A stretch of DNA of 64,000 bases, taken from Hyperoodon ampullatus. Its lineage: Eukaryota; Chordata; Mammalia; Artiodactyla; Ziphiidae. Under the pieces are notes generated by a model that saw only the letters and a list, made by a program, of their open reading frames with translations, was not told the origin of the DNA and did not search any database. The DNA lies in NCBI GenBank assembly GCA_949752795.1, contig OX457071.1, positions 75,605,983-75,669,982 of the forward strand. The letters are read 5' to 3'. Of the stretch, positions 23,531 to 35,680 are shown piece by piece (within the stretch, counting starts at the first letter, position 1; the number at the start of each line of letters is the position of its first letter). The position numbers and the translations under genes were made by a program.

Positions 23531-23867
23531 TGCTCTTCCCTCTACCCTTTATGCTTCTGAATATTCTCTCGGTCTGAATGTGTGTGTTGTTTGGTAAACT
23601 ATGATGCCATATTTCCCCGATGTGTTTAGGTAGCATCTACGTGATGCCAAGTCTGAAAATTCCTTAATTTTGAGGTTTAGGTTTAAATAGTGCCTTGTAA
23701 TGTTAAAGGTTTTTAAGTTCTGTAAAGTAGGATTAAGCGAGCGATACTTTAGCTCTAATCTAACTGTCAACATTGTATGTTTACTGTCTGCGTGTCCCAC
23801 GGAAAATGTATTCTCTCAGCACTTTGCTGATACACTGTTACATTAGGTAGTGTTCTTCCGCCTTAAA

Positions 23868-23960
23868 CTGCACCTCCCTGAGCGCCTGTGTACAGTTATA
23901 GTCATCTTTGAATCTTCAGCATTTAGAATTGTGCCTAACACCAAAAAAGCGCTAAAAGAA
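23868..23960 (+). mobile_element. Possible L2 3' end
   Basis: The order cctccctgagcgcctgtgta..gaatcttcagcatttagaat..gtgcctaacaccaaaa..cgctaaaag resembles a diverged L2 3' terminus. Confidence 0.45.
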
Positions 23961-24279
23961 ATTAAAGGAAGGACTGAGTGGACTCAGAAAAAGAAGGGCC
24001 CAAACCCGCCTTTATTTGTGACTCTCTTTCCGGTTGTATCTCTGGATGCGTAATGTGAATTGGCGGTTTCTATTTTTGGACTTGACTTTCGCCATTATTG
24101 TCAACTGTAGAGTAATGGATGAGCTCCTGGAGAACTAATCCGAGTTAGTCTCCATCATTATGTTTCTGTGGCTAAGAGGACAGAATTGAAATATCTGTGA
24201 TCCAGTCAGCTACCTGCCATCAACGTGCAGAGCTGCTCTGGGGATTATGTCAACGTAGCCAACGACATGGAAGCACGAA

Positions 24280-25470
24280 GCCCATCAAGCAGTGGCCTAG
24301 TCCTCCCGGCTCCACGCTCCGGGGTCCGGGAAGGAGGACGATGGCCTGACGCGGCGGCTACTCCCATAACTGCCCCGTGCCCGTCCTCGGGGGCACGGAC
24401 GTGCTCGGGCACAGGGCGCAGCCTTGCGGGGAGCCGGCCCTCTGCTGGAGCCTCGGGACGGGCTTCACCAGGAGCTCCTGGAGGAACCGGGTCGTGAAAA
24501 AGTACGTCGGTGGCAACTCGCCGGTGCGCTCGCAGCCGCCCTCATCCGTCCCATTGCAGGACGTTTACTGAGGCCGTAGGCGAGTCCTTCCGTCAGGAAA
24601 CAGGCTCCGTTCTCAGCACCTGAGAAGCAGCGGGGAGTAAGTGCGACGGCATCCCTGCAATCGTGGCCTGGCGTCGCGGGATGCAGAGCAGGGCTGAGGG
24701 CAAGGCGACTCCAGCCGAGGGACAGTCCCCGGGGCTCAGAGATCCCGAGACAGGCAGGACGGCGCGTGTGGCAGGGTCACCGAGGGCGGGTAGGGGGACG
24801 GACAGGGACGAACGCGGGAATGGCCTCGCGCTCAGAACCTGCACCCCGTCTGTCTCTGCGCCCGCCTTGCCCCCACCCTGGGAGTCCCGGCCCTCGGCTC
24901 GCCCGCCTGGTGACGAGGGGGATTCTCCTGTGTCCCGGGCTTCCCCTCGGGGCCGAGTCCCTCCTGTGACTCTGCCCCGACCCGCCTTCTCATTAGCCTC
25001 CAGTCGGCAGCCTCCCTGGAGTCCACCTTTGGACCCGAGGGCTCGTCCGTCCTTTGCTGCGGTCAGCGGTGACGAGGGCCAGAGCCAAGGTGCCGGCAGC
25101 GGGGCCGGGAGAGGAGCAGCGGGGCCGGGAGAGGAGCGGCCGTCGGAGGCTTGGCGGGGAGGGTCCGAGAGCAGGGAGTCCGGGAGGAGGGCACGTCTGA
25201 GGAAGGAGGGCGGGTCTCGCCTTGGATGTCCGCTGCACACACGGCCGCTCGCGGCGCCGGCCTGAAACCCAGAGCCAAGTAGACACGTGGGCGTGTGGGG
25301 CCGGGTGGTGGGGAGGTGGTGGGCGGCGTGTGGGGAGGTTAGAAGCGGCCGTGGGAGGAGCTGCCTGGGGGCTCCGGTTCCCGAGGACGCGCGGAGCGGG
25401 CCGCCTGCGGAACGGTGGCAAGACCCTGTCAGCATCGGACCTAAGTGCTGGGCTGAAATGCACCACGATA
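24280..25470. other. GC-rich, CpG-dense block (CpG-island-like) in the 25.9 kb intron
   Basis: Far richer in G+C and CpG than its surroundings; for example, 24300-24560 carries CpG roughly every 9-10 bases by eye count. No interspersed repeat is recognised. It contains a 20-bp tandem duplication of cggggccgggagaggagcag-type sequence at about 25097-25137. Several long open frames exist because stop codons are rare in such composition. One of them (ATG 24377 to stop 24574) ends at the edge of the densest CpG part. It could be an alternative promoter, an unmethylated intronic island, a GC-rich pseudogene remnant, or unselected GC-rich sequence. Confidence 0.6.
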
Positions 25471-26639
25471 CTGAGGTCAGTTTAAAAAGATTGTTGTCTG
25501 TTTCCAGAGCAATGAGAAAAGCCAGGAAGGGCTAGAACCACTGCTTGGTGGGTGGTGTAATGTCCCCAGAAAGAGACAGTTCCTGTTGTACTACTGAATT
25601 CTTCAGTCGGAAGAACCATTTTTGAACAAGGTCATTTCAAGAAAAGAATATTAAGTCCAAAACTCCAGACGAGACGAGATCGGCAGCGAGCAGCAAGCTG
25701 CTGGGGATTAGTTCCCATTTCGGACTGAGAAGGCGCGTGCAGTGGGCCGAAGGGATTGCAGCCACGGCCTCCACACCAGGAACCAGTGTTGGGACCCGTG
25801 GAGTCTGGAGAGGGCGCCAGAGGCACGGGGCACCTCGAGCCTCCTCGCAGAGGACTGACTCGCCTCTTCTTGTCGCTGATTAGACACCAACTGGCTGGAT
25901 GCTTTCACTTTACGGGCAGTTCTAGCCTAAGGGCAGGAGCTAATTCCCTCAAATCTAACTCTCTGTAAAGAAACAACGTTGAAGAGGAACAGCAGAAGAG
26001 GAACAGCAGGGTCTTTCTGCTTCATTTCCTGTCCTGCTGCACATCGGGGAAGGAATTTTTCCCCATCACGTGGTCTGTTCCAGAGAGCTGTCCTTCTTGG
26101 GAGAATGTGTTGGTGACTTATTAACACCGAGAAGTATTGTATCTGAACCTGAGCATCCCGGAGCCAGGGGATGCCTTGTGGTCACAGAATTAGCAGTATG
26201 CCTCTCAGATCTGCAGGTGCCACACAGCTGTCAGGAAACAAATACCAGAGGTGCTCATTCGAGGTTCAAACCATCTTGACAAGCCACAGCATCAAAGCTG
26301 AAGCAGAATTAGTTGTAAATCAATCTTAAAATCAGTAGCACAAGTATAGCAGAAAAACAGACTTGGTAGCAGCTCCCGTGGAAACATCCAGGGTTTTAGA
26401 CGTGATGAACTTGATGTGAATCAGCGGTCTCGGGGAGTTCCTCCCAGGCCTCGGTCGACCTTAGGCTGCGTCGCAGGACCTGTGGGATCTGAGGAACGGG
26501 GCTGTTGTCTGTCTTCTCCACGCTCGTTGGTTCTGGCCTTCAGCCTGACCCTTCCAGTTGCGTCCAGCGGCTCCACACTTCTGGAAGCACAGGCTGTGTC
26601 CTCCCTTGAACGTTTTCGTACGCGGCTCCTTTTTTTTTT

Positions 26640-27110
26640 TTTAGTAGTGGTAAAACACGTATTACGTACAACGTGCCAGCTTAGCCGTGTTTCAGTGACT
26701 GTTCAGGGGTGTTAAGTGCGCTGTCGTCGCTCGCTTCCCTCACCACCGCCATCCCCAGACGCTGTTCGTCCTGCACGCCTGGCCAGGCTGTGTCCCCGTT
26801 AGACACGAGCGCCTCAGTTCCCCTCCCCCAGCCCGTTAGCCGGCACTCCGCTCTGTTTCCATGTATTTCACTTTTCTGGGGACCTCATGTAAGTGGAATT
26901 GTACAGTATTTATCCTTTTGTGGCTGGTTTATTTCATTTAGTGTAATGTTTTTAAGGTTCATCCAGGTGTAGCCTGTGTCAGAATTTCTTTCCTTTCTAA
27001 GGCTGAGTGATTTTCTTTGTGTGGATGGACCACATTTTGTTCAGCCATTCATCCGCTGAGGACACTTGGGTTGCTTCCACCTTTCAGCTACCGTTGTTAC
27101 CAAACTCAGG
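26640..27110 (-). mobile_element. Old L1M 3' end, antisense
   Basis: Motifs in order: agtggtaaaacacgtatta (the widespread 'gtggtaaaatacacataac' L1M segment), then cctcatgtaagtggaattgt, tttcatttagtgtaatgttt, ttcatccaggtgtagcctgt and ggttgcttccacctttcagc. This is the antisense L1 3' UTR and ORF2 tail. Confidence 0.7.
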
Positions 27111-27954
27111 TTTGGCTGCTCACTGCTCAAAAAGCCAATACTTAAGAGACAGGTGCTGGTGGGAGCAGAAAGGCCTGCGACCCGGGGAGAAGGCGGACTC
27201 GTGTCCCAGAAGCAGTTCTGAAGATTCTGCTCAACCATGAAGGTTTTTCAAGGGAAAAGGGAAGTGATCTCAGTGAATCGTCGAGGCCAGAGTTGTCGCT
27301 GTCCCTGCTGCGCGCAGCCTTGTCCGCTCCTCGTGGTCTCTCCTCAGGTGCTGGCTTGTTCACAGTCTGCTCGCGAGACTGCTGAACGGGGGGCTACAGA
27401 CCGTTATGAGAAACAGTGTTGATCCCGTTCTCCTGAGGCCAGTTCTTAGTATTGTGCTAGCCAGAGATTCAGTACTGCTCAAGATGGAGCGGCTTGCGTC
27501 ACGGCTACAGTCTGGTCATCACGCAGCATAAACTCCTGTGCGGTTGAAAGGGGCGTGATGAGTGACAAAGACGCTTCTCTCGCTCCTCCCCTCAGGAAGT
27601 TCCAGGGGATTAGAAGCCCTGTGCCGGGAACCAGGGATGAAGACCCCATGTATATTTCCTCCTGGATCCCAGGAGCACACGCCCTGTCTCCCTTCGCAGG
27701 GTCTGCCTCGTCCGTCCCCCTTGTCCTCGGTCCTCAGTTTCCAGCCGCGTCTCCTCCTGCCTTGTCCCCCCTCCTCGCCAGCACGCCTCTGCCCTCAGTG
27801 CACCGCACGGAGCGGGGCTGCCAAGCCCGGGGCGTTTCAGGCTACGGGGACTCTTGTTCCTTGTGGGATGACAGTGACATCGGTGATCTAGAAAGCGGCC
27901 TGAGAAGAGGCTGCCACGTCATGTGAAGTTGGGAACCCCTTCCTCTTAGGAATG

Positions 27955-28165
27955 TGGTAAGAATATGGTTTTAGACCAGAAAAAGGAGCTGCAGTCTGTT
28001 GTAATATTTGAAGGATACCATGTAGAGGAAGACGATATATCTGCTGTGTCATTCCAGAAAACAGTAATACTGGGAACAGTGGATGGGGATCAAATAAAGC
28101 TGATTTCAGCTCAGTAGATTCTTCTCAAAAACGATTGGAAAGGAGATGCCTCTGAAAGTAGTATG
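27955..28165 (+). mobile_element. L3/CR1-like LINE fragment
   Basis: gttgtaatatttgaaggata, ccatgtagaggaagacgata and gctgatttcagctcagta recall the mammalian L3/CR1 segment that follows the reverse transcriptase ('tatttgaagggctgtcatgtggaagagg'). A related piece may lie at 26405-26450. Family assignment is from memory. Confidence 0.4.
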
Positions 28166-28179
28166 TTTTTATTTAATGC

Positions 28180-31100
28180 TTAATGTTGCAAAATCATACT
28201 GTAGAGTGCACATCTAGGAAACCAGCACCCGACTTAAAAAGTCAAGTGTTACCACATGCTCCTCTCTGGAGGTGAGGACAGTCTTGAATTCCTGTTGTTT
28301 TTTGATTAAAAATAGTTGTCACACATAAGTTACTTATTTCTCAGCAACATAGTGTTTAGTTTTGTATTTGAGTTTAAAAAAAATATGGTATTATACGGTT
28401 TCTAACCTTCTGTGATTCTTTTTATAATCCTGGTATGCCTAAGATTCATCGGTGTTGCACGCAGGTGCAGTGTATTTACTTTCAGTTCAGCATAATCTTC
28501 TGTAATTTATGTACCCATTCTTCTGTCATTGAAATGGGTTCCTCCAGGTTTACTAGTTCATCTGTATCTGCTGTGGACTTTTTTTTTACTTTTCTCCTCA
28601 TATTCATGTGCATGATTGGAATTGCTGGGTTTGTAAGGTGGGTGCGTCTTCAAGTTTATGAGGTAATGCCATGTTTTTTTTTTTTAATTGAGATATGTTT
28701 GACATATTGTAGTACTTTCAGGTATATAACTTAATTTGGTATGTGTACATATTGTGAAATGATCACAATAATTTTAGGTAACATCCATCACCTCAGATAG
28801 TTACGATTTTTTTCTTGTGAAGAGAACTTTTAAGATCTACTCTTTTAGCAGCTTCCAGACACACAATATAGTATTATTAACTGTGGCCACCATGCTGTAC
28901 GTGACATCCCCAGACTTTTCCACCTTATAACTGGACGTTGGTACATTTTACCCGCCACCTCTGGCAACCACCAGTCTGTTCAGTTTTTTTGTTTTTTTTC
29001 TTAAGATTCCACACATAAATGAGATCACGCAGAGTTTGTCTTCCTCCGACCCACTTCCCTCTCCAGGCTGCCGTCCGTCCAGAACGTTCATACTTACTGA
29101 CGCTTTTTAGCAGTGGTTGCCCTCGCACCTCATCCTCATCAATGTTTGATGCTGTCAGAAGTTTTAATTTTGCCAATTTTGTGGTTGTGAAATGGAATGC
29201 TGTGAGGACCTTCACTACCAGCAGGACTCCCCGAGTACGTCTGGGTTGAACATCTTTATATGTCTTCATTGTTCATCTTTGTTTTCTCTCGCACGCCTGT
29301 TTCTCTTCTCATTTTCCTGTGTGACGTTCGCCTTTCTCTGTTGATTTCTCAGATTTCTTGACATGTTGGAATAATAATCCTTTGTCATCTGTATGTCTGC
29401 TCTCAGTTTACAGCTTGTCTTTTCACTTTATGGTATCTTTTGATGGATTTAACTTCGTTTTCATTTTGTTGAATCCAGCAGTCTTTTCGTCCTCGTTAAT
29501 GCTTTAAATATCCTATTTTTAAAAACCTTTGTTTCCCTAGAAGTCATAAAAAGACTCTTCTGTTTTTTCCTGAAAGTTTTAGTGTCTTTCCCTTATCTTT
29601 AGGTCTTTAATCAAGTTGGAACTCCTCTTTGTGTTTGGTGTGAAGTGGAAATGCAGTTTCCCTTCTTCCTGGTGGATGACCAGTTGTCTGAGCACCGTGT
29701 ACTCTTTGTCCAGTGACCTGGGGGGATGGGTGCCCAGTGCCCACCTGTGTGCACTCATCTGCTCTGGGGTCCCTCTTATTCTGTTGTTCTGTCTGACCTG
29801 ATACCAGTGCCGTGCTGTCTGCATCACTACAGCTTTGTAATAAGTCTTGACGTCTGATAGGGCACATCTTTTTTATTTGTTTTTCAGAAATTTCTTGTCA
29901 ACTCTTGGGCCTTTTTTTTTTTTTCCTACACATTTTAGAGTCACCTTACCCATTTTCTTGAAAAAAAAACTATGGTAAGAGTTTGGTTGGGGTTACATTA
30001 AATCTGTAGGTCAGTTTAGGGAGAACTGATATTTGAATATTGAGTCTTCAGGCCATGATTGTGACACACCTCTCCCTTCCTTAGGTCTTTTAAGAAGCGT
30101 TTTAAAGTGTTTTCAAACTTCCTTCCAGGGAGTCTTGCTTAACTTTTATTAGATTTAGTCCTGGATGCCCTACCTTTTTGATAGCTTTATAAATGTATAT
30201 TTTAAAAAATTATGTTTCTACTTGTTTGTTGCTGGTGTTTAAATGTGCAATTTATCCTTTATTGGATATATCTTATTTTTAGGAACTTTGCTAAGCTTTC
30301 TTATTAATTCTGATGACTTGTCTATGGAATTTAAAAAGTTTTTTAACCAAACAGTTACTCTTGCTGCAAATAATAAGCTATATCTTTCCTTTCCCGTTCA
30401 GAGGGCTTTTATGTCTTTATTTTGTCCCCCTCGAGTTACGGGACCCTCCAGTACAGGAGTGACGTGGAATAGAAGTTGTAATATGAGCATCATTTGCCTT
30501 TGTCCTGATTTTTAAAGGAAATGTTTCTCATGTTTTACCATAAAGCAAGCTGTGTGTTGTTGTAGGTTTAGTAGAGATAACAGGAGAAGGCAATTCCTTC
30601 CTATTCCCAGTTAACTAAGGTTTTTTTTTTCTTTTTAATCATTAACAGTTATTGCATTTTATCAGACTTTTTCTGCATCCTTTGAGGTAATTGGGTGGTT
30701 CTTTTCCGTTTGTCTGGTACTGTCGTGGATGTTAAAGTTAAGCAACCTTTGCAAGCCAGGGTTGAATGACTTTGGTCCTAACTTAATGTTATTTTTTTAA
30801 TACGGTGCTGGCTTCAGTTTGCTAATATTTTGTGTGTGGAGGATTTCTTGTGTCTGTGTTTATGAGAGAGATGCGCTCGTGCTTTTCTTGGTCCTCTCAC
30901 TCTTGCTGGTGTTGGCATTAAGTATATCCCATTTCATAAAATGAGTTGCTGAGAGCTCCTTCTTTTCCTTACAAGCACTTTTATGAAATTGTAATAATTG
31001 GTTTCTTGAAACTTTGTCAGAATTCAGCCATGAAACCATTCAGGGTCTATCATTTTCTCTGTGGGAAGATTTTTTAAATGACTGATTTCCTTAATAGTCA

Positions 31101-31960
31101 CAGGAGTCTTTGGCCTTCTTTTCTTCCTAAGTAAGCTTTGCTAACTTGTAATTTTCGAGAAATTGACCCATTTAACCCAAGTTTTCAAGTTTATTGGCAT
31201 GAAGTTATTTATAGCATTCTTTCATGCTTCGGGTCCTGCCACATCCGTGCTTGTGTCCTTCTCATCCCTAGTATTCTGCTCTCATTTTTTTCTCAATCTT
31301 GGCAGAAGATAAGTATCAGGAGTATTTACAAAGAACTAATGCAAACTTCGTTTATCCTCCCTGTTTTGTTTGTTTTAGTTCATTAGTTTCTGTCTTTATG
31401 ATTATTCTCTCTCTTCTTCGTTTTTTGCCCCCATTTCTTAAGGTGGACACTTAGCCAATTGAGTTTCAGTTTTATCTAACATGTGCATTTACATTTTAAT
31501 GCTATAAATTTTAAACTGTGTGATGCAGTGCTTTAGCTGCATGCCATGATTTTAATACAACATGTTTCTAATGTTGCTAATTTCCATTGTAATTTCCTCT
31601 TCAACCAATGAGTTTTTTTGAAGTGTAGTTTACAATTTTTAAACCTTTGTAGAGGAGTTGTTTATCTTTTTGTTATTGATATCTAATTAGTCCGACTGGT
31701 ACTGATTTTGCATTTTGTTGATATTTATTTTATGGCCTAGTGTGTCATCAGTTTTTGGAAATGTTCTGTTTGTGCTTGCGTACACTGTATATTTTCTAAT
31801 TGTTGGGCTTGGGGTTTCAAACCCTTCTGTTAAGTTAGCCTTTTAATTGTGTTGTTTAAATCTTTGATATATGACTAATTTTTATGACCTAGCAAAAATT
31901 GAGAGATGTAAGGCTTCCACTAGGATGCTGGATGTATCATTTTTTCCCCTTAGTTTTGTC
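28180..31960 (-). mobile_element. Old antisense L1 sequence, more than one fragment
   Basis: 28430-28670 has the L1 tail series (gaaatgggttcctccaggtt, gattggaattgctgggttt). 28673-28960 begins a second L1M 3' UTR (attgagatatgtttgacata, cacaataattttaggtaaca, accatgctgtacgtgacatc). From 29020 to about 31930 follow antisense ORF2 segments such as gataccagtgccgtgctgtc, gtaataagtcttgacgtctg and gaaaccattcagggtctatc. All are heavily mutated, with no coding capacity. Confidence 0.75.
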
Positions 31961-31974
31961 TCTTTTTAAAAATT

Positions 31975-32275
31975 ATTAAGACTTTATTTATTTAAAGCAG
32001 TTTTAGGTTGGCAGCAAAATTGATGGGAAAGTGTAGAGATTTCCTATCAACCCCCTGCCCTACTCTTGCATAGCCTCCACTGCCATCAGCATCCTCACCG
32101 GGGGCTGCATCTGTAACAGCTGGTGAACCTCCACTGACATGTCCACAGTTTACATGGGGTTCACTTGTGGGACCGTACGTCCTGTGGGTTTGGGCAAATG
32201 GTATAATGACATGTATCCATCATTATGGTGTCATACAGAGTAATTTCAGCGCCCTATAAGTAATTTCATTGCTTT
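31975..32275 (-). mobile_element. L1M 3' UTR fragment, antisense
   Basis: Contains agttttaggttggcagcaaa, ttgatgggaaagtgtagaga, catagcctccactgccatca, acagtttacatggggttcac and ataatgacatgtatccatca, a very common L1M 3' segment. Confidence 0.75.
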
Positions 32276-32569
32276 TTGCTCTATTTTGAGACTATTTTGT
32301 TCGGTGCATAAAAGTCTAGAGTTGAGCTATTCCCTTCTTCCTCAGGTGTTAGCCTTTTAATCTTCATCATGCTTCTTGTCTTCACGTTTTTTCTTTTTTT
32401 TCTGGTAATTTTGTAACCCCCAGCTGCATTGCTAATCACCAGAGATATAGTCCATTGACTTTCAAGAGAACCTAAATTGTTTTGCATAATTTTGTCCATT
32501 AGCCACTGCACTGAAATGTTTGTTGTTCTAGTTACCTTTCTCACAAAGTACTTATCAAGCAATAAATAA

Positions 32570-32720
32570 TAGAAGTTAACATTTATTATTTCATATGTCT
32601 TTTTCTTATTTAATCTGTCCAGCAGTGTATGAAGTAGGTACATAGTTATCCACACTTTGTAGAAACTGAAGCTCAGACAGGTTAAGTCATTTTTGAGGGG
32701 TCACACAGTAGTACTCAAAT
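32570..32720 (-). mobile_element. MIR SINE fragment, antisense
   Basis: aagttaacatttattatttc, gaagtaggtacatagttatc, gaaactgaagctcagacagg and gggtcacacagtagtact follow the antisense MIR order. Confidence 0.7.
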
Positions 32721-32786
32721 CAGTATTATAACATTGTGGGTGTTTTCTTTTTCCAGTTTTTCCTAGTTAAAAATCCCTTAATATCG

Positions 32787-32995
32787 GGCTTCCCTGGTGG
32801 CGCAGTGGTTGAGAGTCCGCCTGCCGATGCAGGGGACACGGGTTCGTGCCCCGGTCCGGGAGGATCCCACGTGCCGCAGAGCGACTGGGCCGGTGAGCCA
32901 TGACCGCTGAGCCTGCGCGTCCGGAGCCTGTGCTCCGCAACGGGAGAGGCCACAACAGTGAGAGGCCCGTGTACTGGGAAAAAAAAAAAAAAAAA
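32787..32995 (+). mobile_element. CHR-type SINE, young
   Basis: Intact tRNA-like head, B-box GGGTTCGTGCCCCGG, the GTGCTCCGCAACGGGAGAGG body and a run of 22 A (32979-33000, partly shared with the duplication). A perfect duplication aaaaatcccttaatatcg lies at 32769-32786 and 32996-33013. Confidence 0.95.
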
Positions 32996-34275
32996 AAAAA
33001 TCCCTTAATATCGTAGGAAATGGCTTATACTTCTTATACAGTACGTCTCACAAAAAAAGCAGGCCGATTTCCATAGTAAGTGTTATTTTTAGCACGGTTC
33101 TAGTGCTTTCATTTTAGAACTGTTGTGTGTTGCATCATTATAAGATTTAGCTTGTTGCCTTCATTTGTGAGAGTTAGCCCAAGGCTAAAATTGCTTAAGA
33201 TGTATTTCCAAGGAGACATACAGCCTTGTAATAAATCTTCTCCTGTCATCCTCCCAGGAGATATGAATAAGGATTGAAGGTAAAAATTATAGTGCAACTA
33301 GAACTAGATTCCTTTTGGCAAGTTTAAGTTGTTTTGAAACGTTTCTTATTTTCGGCTTTAATGCTTCTCAGTTATGTCTAGACAAGACCATTGAACCGGA
33401 GAGCAGAGGCAGGTCTGACCCCAGCCCCACTGCCGGTGCAGGTGGCCTAGATCAGTCACGGAACTTTCTGAGACTTCTCTGCTCTTTTATATAAAATAAA
33501 AAATTAAAAGTTAGAAACTAAAAACTAATAGCTCCATACTCACATCAAAAATTCTAGTCAGTCAAATTTAATTAAATATGCCAACTGTAAACAAGGTAGG
33601 ACTGCAGTTTTTTTTAGGAAAAAAATAGAAGTTAGACTCTGTTACACATTACAGTGTTTCACGTTGAGCCCTGTACGGCTTTCTCTGTGCCATCCGAGTC
33701 TGTGACGCTATGCAAGCATTTCCAAAGGTTCTTTTATGCCATCTTAGTTCGTAAGAAAACACTAAACCACTAAAAGTCAAGTAAGAAGGAAGTGATGCTA
33801 TCTGCTCTGGGTTTAGAGCTGAGACTTCGCCTCTTAGGGCCTGGCAGCATTTTCATTGTATTGATGACGTGCCATCGGATTATTGACTAACAGCAAAGCA
33901 GGCAGCTTGAGACACACCAAATCCAGTGGTTTCCCCGCCGTAGACAATATGCCGAGGTGGAGGGCTCAGGGTGCTGGGATCAAGCTGCGAATCGAAGCTG
34001 CTGACTCGTGGGCTGGATGGCTTTGGTGCTTGGCCTGCTGCCTCTGAAGCCTTTTCTTGTTTGAGGGGACCATGTCTCAACAAGTTTGTGTCTTTAGATC
34101 CAGCACGTTCCCAGGGGATTTCGGTGGTAGGAAAACAAGGATTTGTACCAGAGGATGTCTTAATTTTGAATATTTGTGCAGCTTCTACCGTAATACATTT
34201 TCTAAATGCTCATAAATAAGCCAGATATTTTATTGCGGTGCCTTGGCTCTGTAAGAATTTGATGCCAAAACTTTT

Positions 34276-34648
34276 TTTTTTTAGTGAATGGTGTTTTTTC
34301 ATTTATTTATTTAGTTTTTTTATTTTTGTCTGCACTGGGTCTTTGTTGCTGCACCCGGGCTTTTCTCTAGTTGCGGCGAGCGGGGGCTACTCTTTGCTGC
34401 GGTGTGCGGGCTTCTCATTGCGGTGGCTTCTCTTGTTGCGGAGCATGGGCTCTAGGCACGTGGGCTCAGTAGTTGTGGCGCACGGGCTCAGTAGTTGTGG
34501 CTCGCGGGCTCTAGAGCGCAGCCTCAGTAGTTGTGGCGCACGAGCTTAGTTGCTCCGTGGCATGTGGGATCTTCCCGGACCAGAGCTCGAACCCGTGGCC
34601 CCTGCATTGGCAGGTGGACTCTTAACCACTGCACCACCAGGGAAGCCC
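34276..34648 (-). mobile_element. CHR-1-type SINE, long form, antisense
   Basis: T-rich start, repeated GTAGTTGTGGC(G/T)C(A/G)CGGGCTC body and inverted tRNA-like head ending CCACCAGGGAAGCCC. Flanked by a 15-bp duplication with one mismatch: gatgccaaaactttt (34261-34275) and gatgccagaactttt (34649-34663). Confidence 0.95.
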
Positions 34649-35289
34649 GATGCCAGAACTTTTAACGTGACACTATTTGATGCAGACTGGTGAGTTGTCA
34701 AGTGAGGGAAGATGTCTGACAGATTTATGAGGTTTCCTGTGTACAAGTTAAGCACACAGGGAAACATTCAGAGAATTCAGGTAATGCCAAGTTTGCTAAC
34801 ACATTTGCACTTTTGACAGTATTTCAGAAACCTTACCAAAATGTTGTGCTTTCTGAATATAATAGGAAATCTATTCGTATTTTAAATTTCTGTTCCCATG
34901 TGTGGTCAGCAGACAGTGCAGCTGTGTTTACCCTGAGAATACAGTGGACCGCGCCCTTCCTCGGGAGGCGGGGCAGTTCAGGAAGTTCTGGGGAAAGTTC
35001 GCTGCACAGGGGCCGCTGTGTGATCTGTCCTCCAGGCCTGAGCGCTGTGAAGAAGGAAGACGGGCCATTCTCCGTCTCCCATGACAGTACCCTGACCTGA
35101 AGCCACCAGGCCCAGCTGTACACATGGTTACCCTTTGGCAGTGTTTAGAAAGACACCTGAGCTACCCGCAGGGACTTCAGTTTCGTCCAATCAGTCAATA
35201 CTTTGCACAAGTTGATTGAGTAGCTATTACCTCACCAAATTGTCATAATCATTTTTTGCAGCTTTAAAATTTTTTTTTATTTTTAAAAT

Positions 35290-35420
35290 TCTCATCTTAC
35301 AAATGAGAAAGCAGGATGCCCAGAGCCTCGCCTGCTGTCAGAAAGCAAATGAGCAGCCTCAGAAAATGCCAGCCTCCAGCTTCGGCAGCCGCCTCTGTGC
35401 TGCCTTCCTATAGCCAGTTC
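35290..35420 (-). mobile_element. Possible MIR fragment, antisense
   Basis: ctcatcttacaaatgagaaa followed by gcaggatgcccagagcctcg matches the MIR 'cattttacagatgaggaaactgag' region. Weak. Confidence 0.35.
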
Positions 35421-35496
35421 CTTCACTCATAAGATTAGGACGGTCTCATTTTGCTCGCCTTTGTTTTTCAAATCATTGTGGTGATTATGTTTTTCT

Positions 35497-35680
35497 GAGT
35501 CAGGGCATCTCAAACTTTAATATGCATGAAATCATCTGGGATCTGGTTAAAATGCAGTTTCTAACTCGGTGGGCGTGGAGCGGCCTGAGACGATACATTT
35601 CCAAGAAGCTTCCAGATCACACCATGACAGCTGACTGCACCTCAGAGTCTGGTTGGGGCTCCAGAAATTTACATTTGAGA
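35497..35680 (+). mobile_element. MER5A-like hAT DNA transposon remnant
   Basis: gggcatctcaaactttaata, tgcatgaaatcatctgggat, ctggttaaaatgcagtttct and aagaagcttccagatcacac follow the MER5A order (tctcaaactt..gcat..aatcacctggg..ttgttaaaa..cag). Confidence 0.65.

Noticed and set aside
24593..25435. 280-codon minus-strand open frame and overlapping plus-strand frames
   Set aside because: Low-complexity Pro/Arg/Ser/Gly product in a CpG-rich block where stop codons are rare. Equally long frames overlap on both strands.
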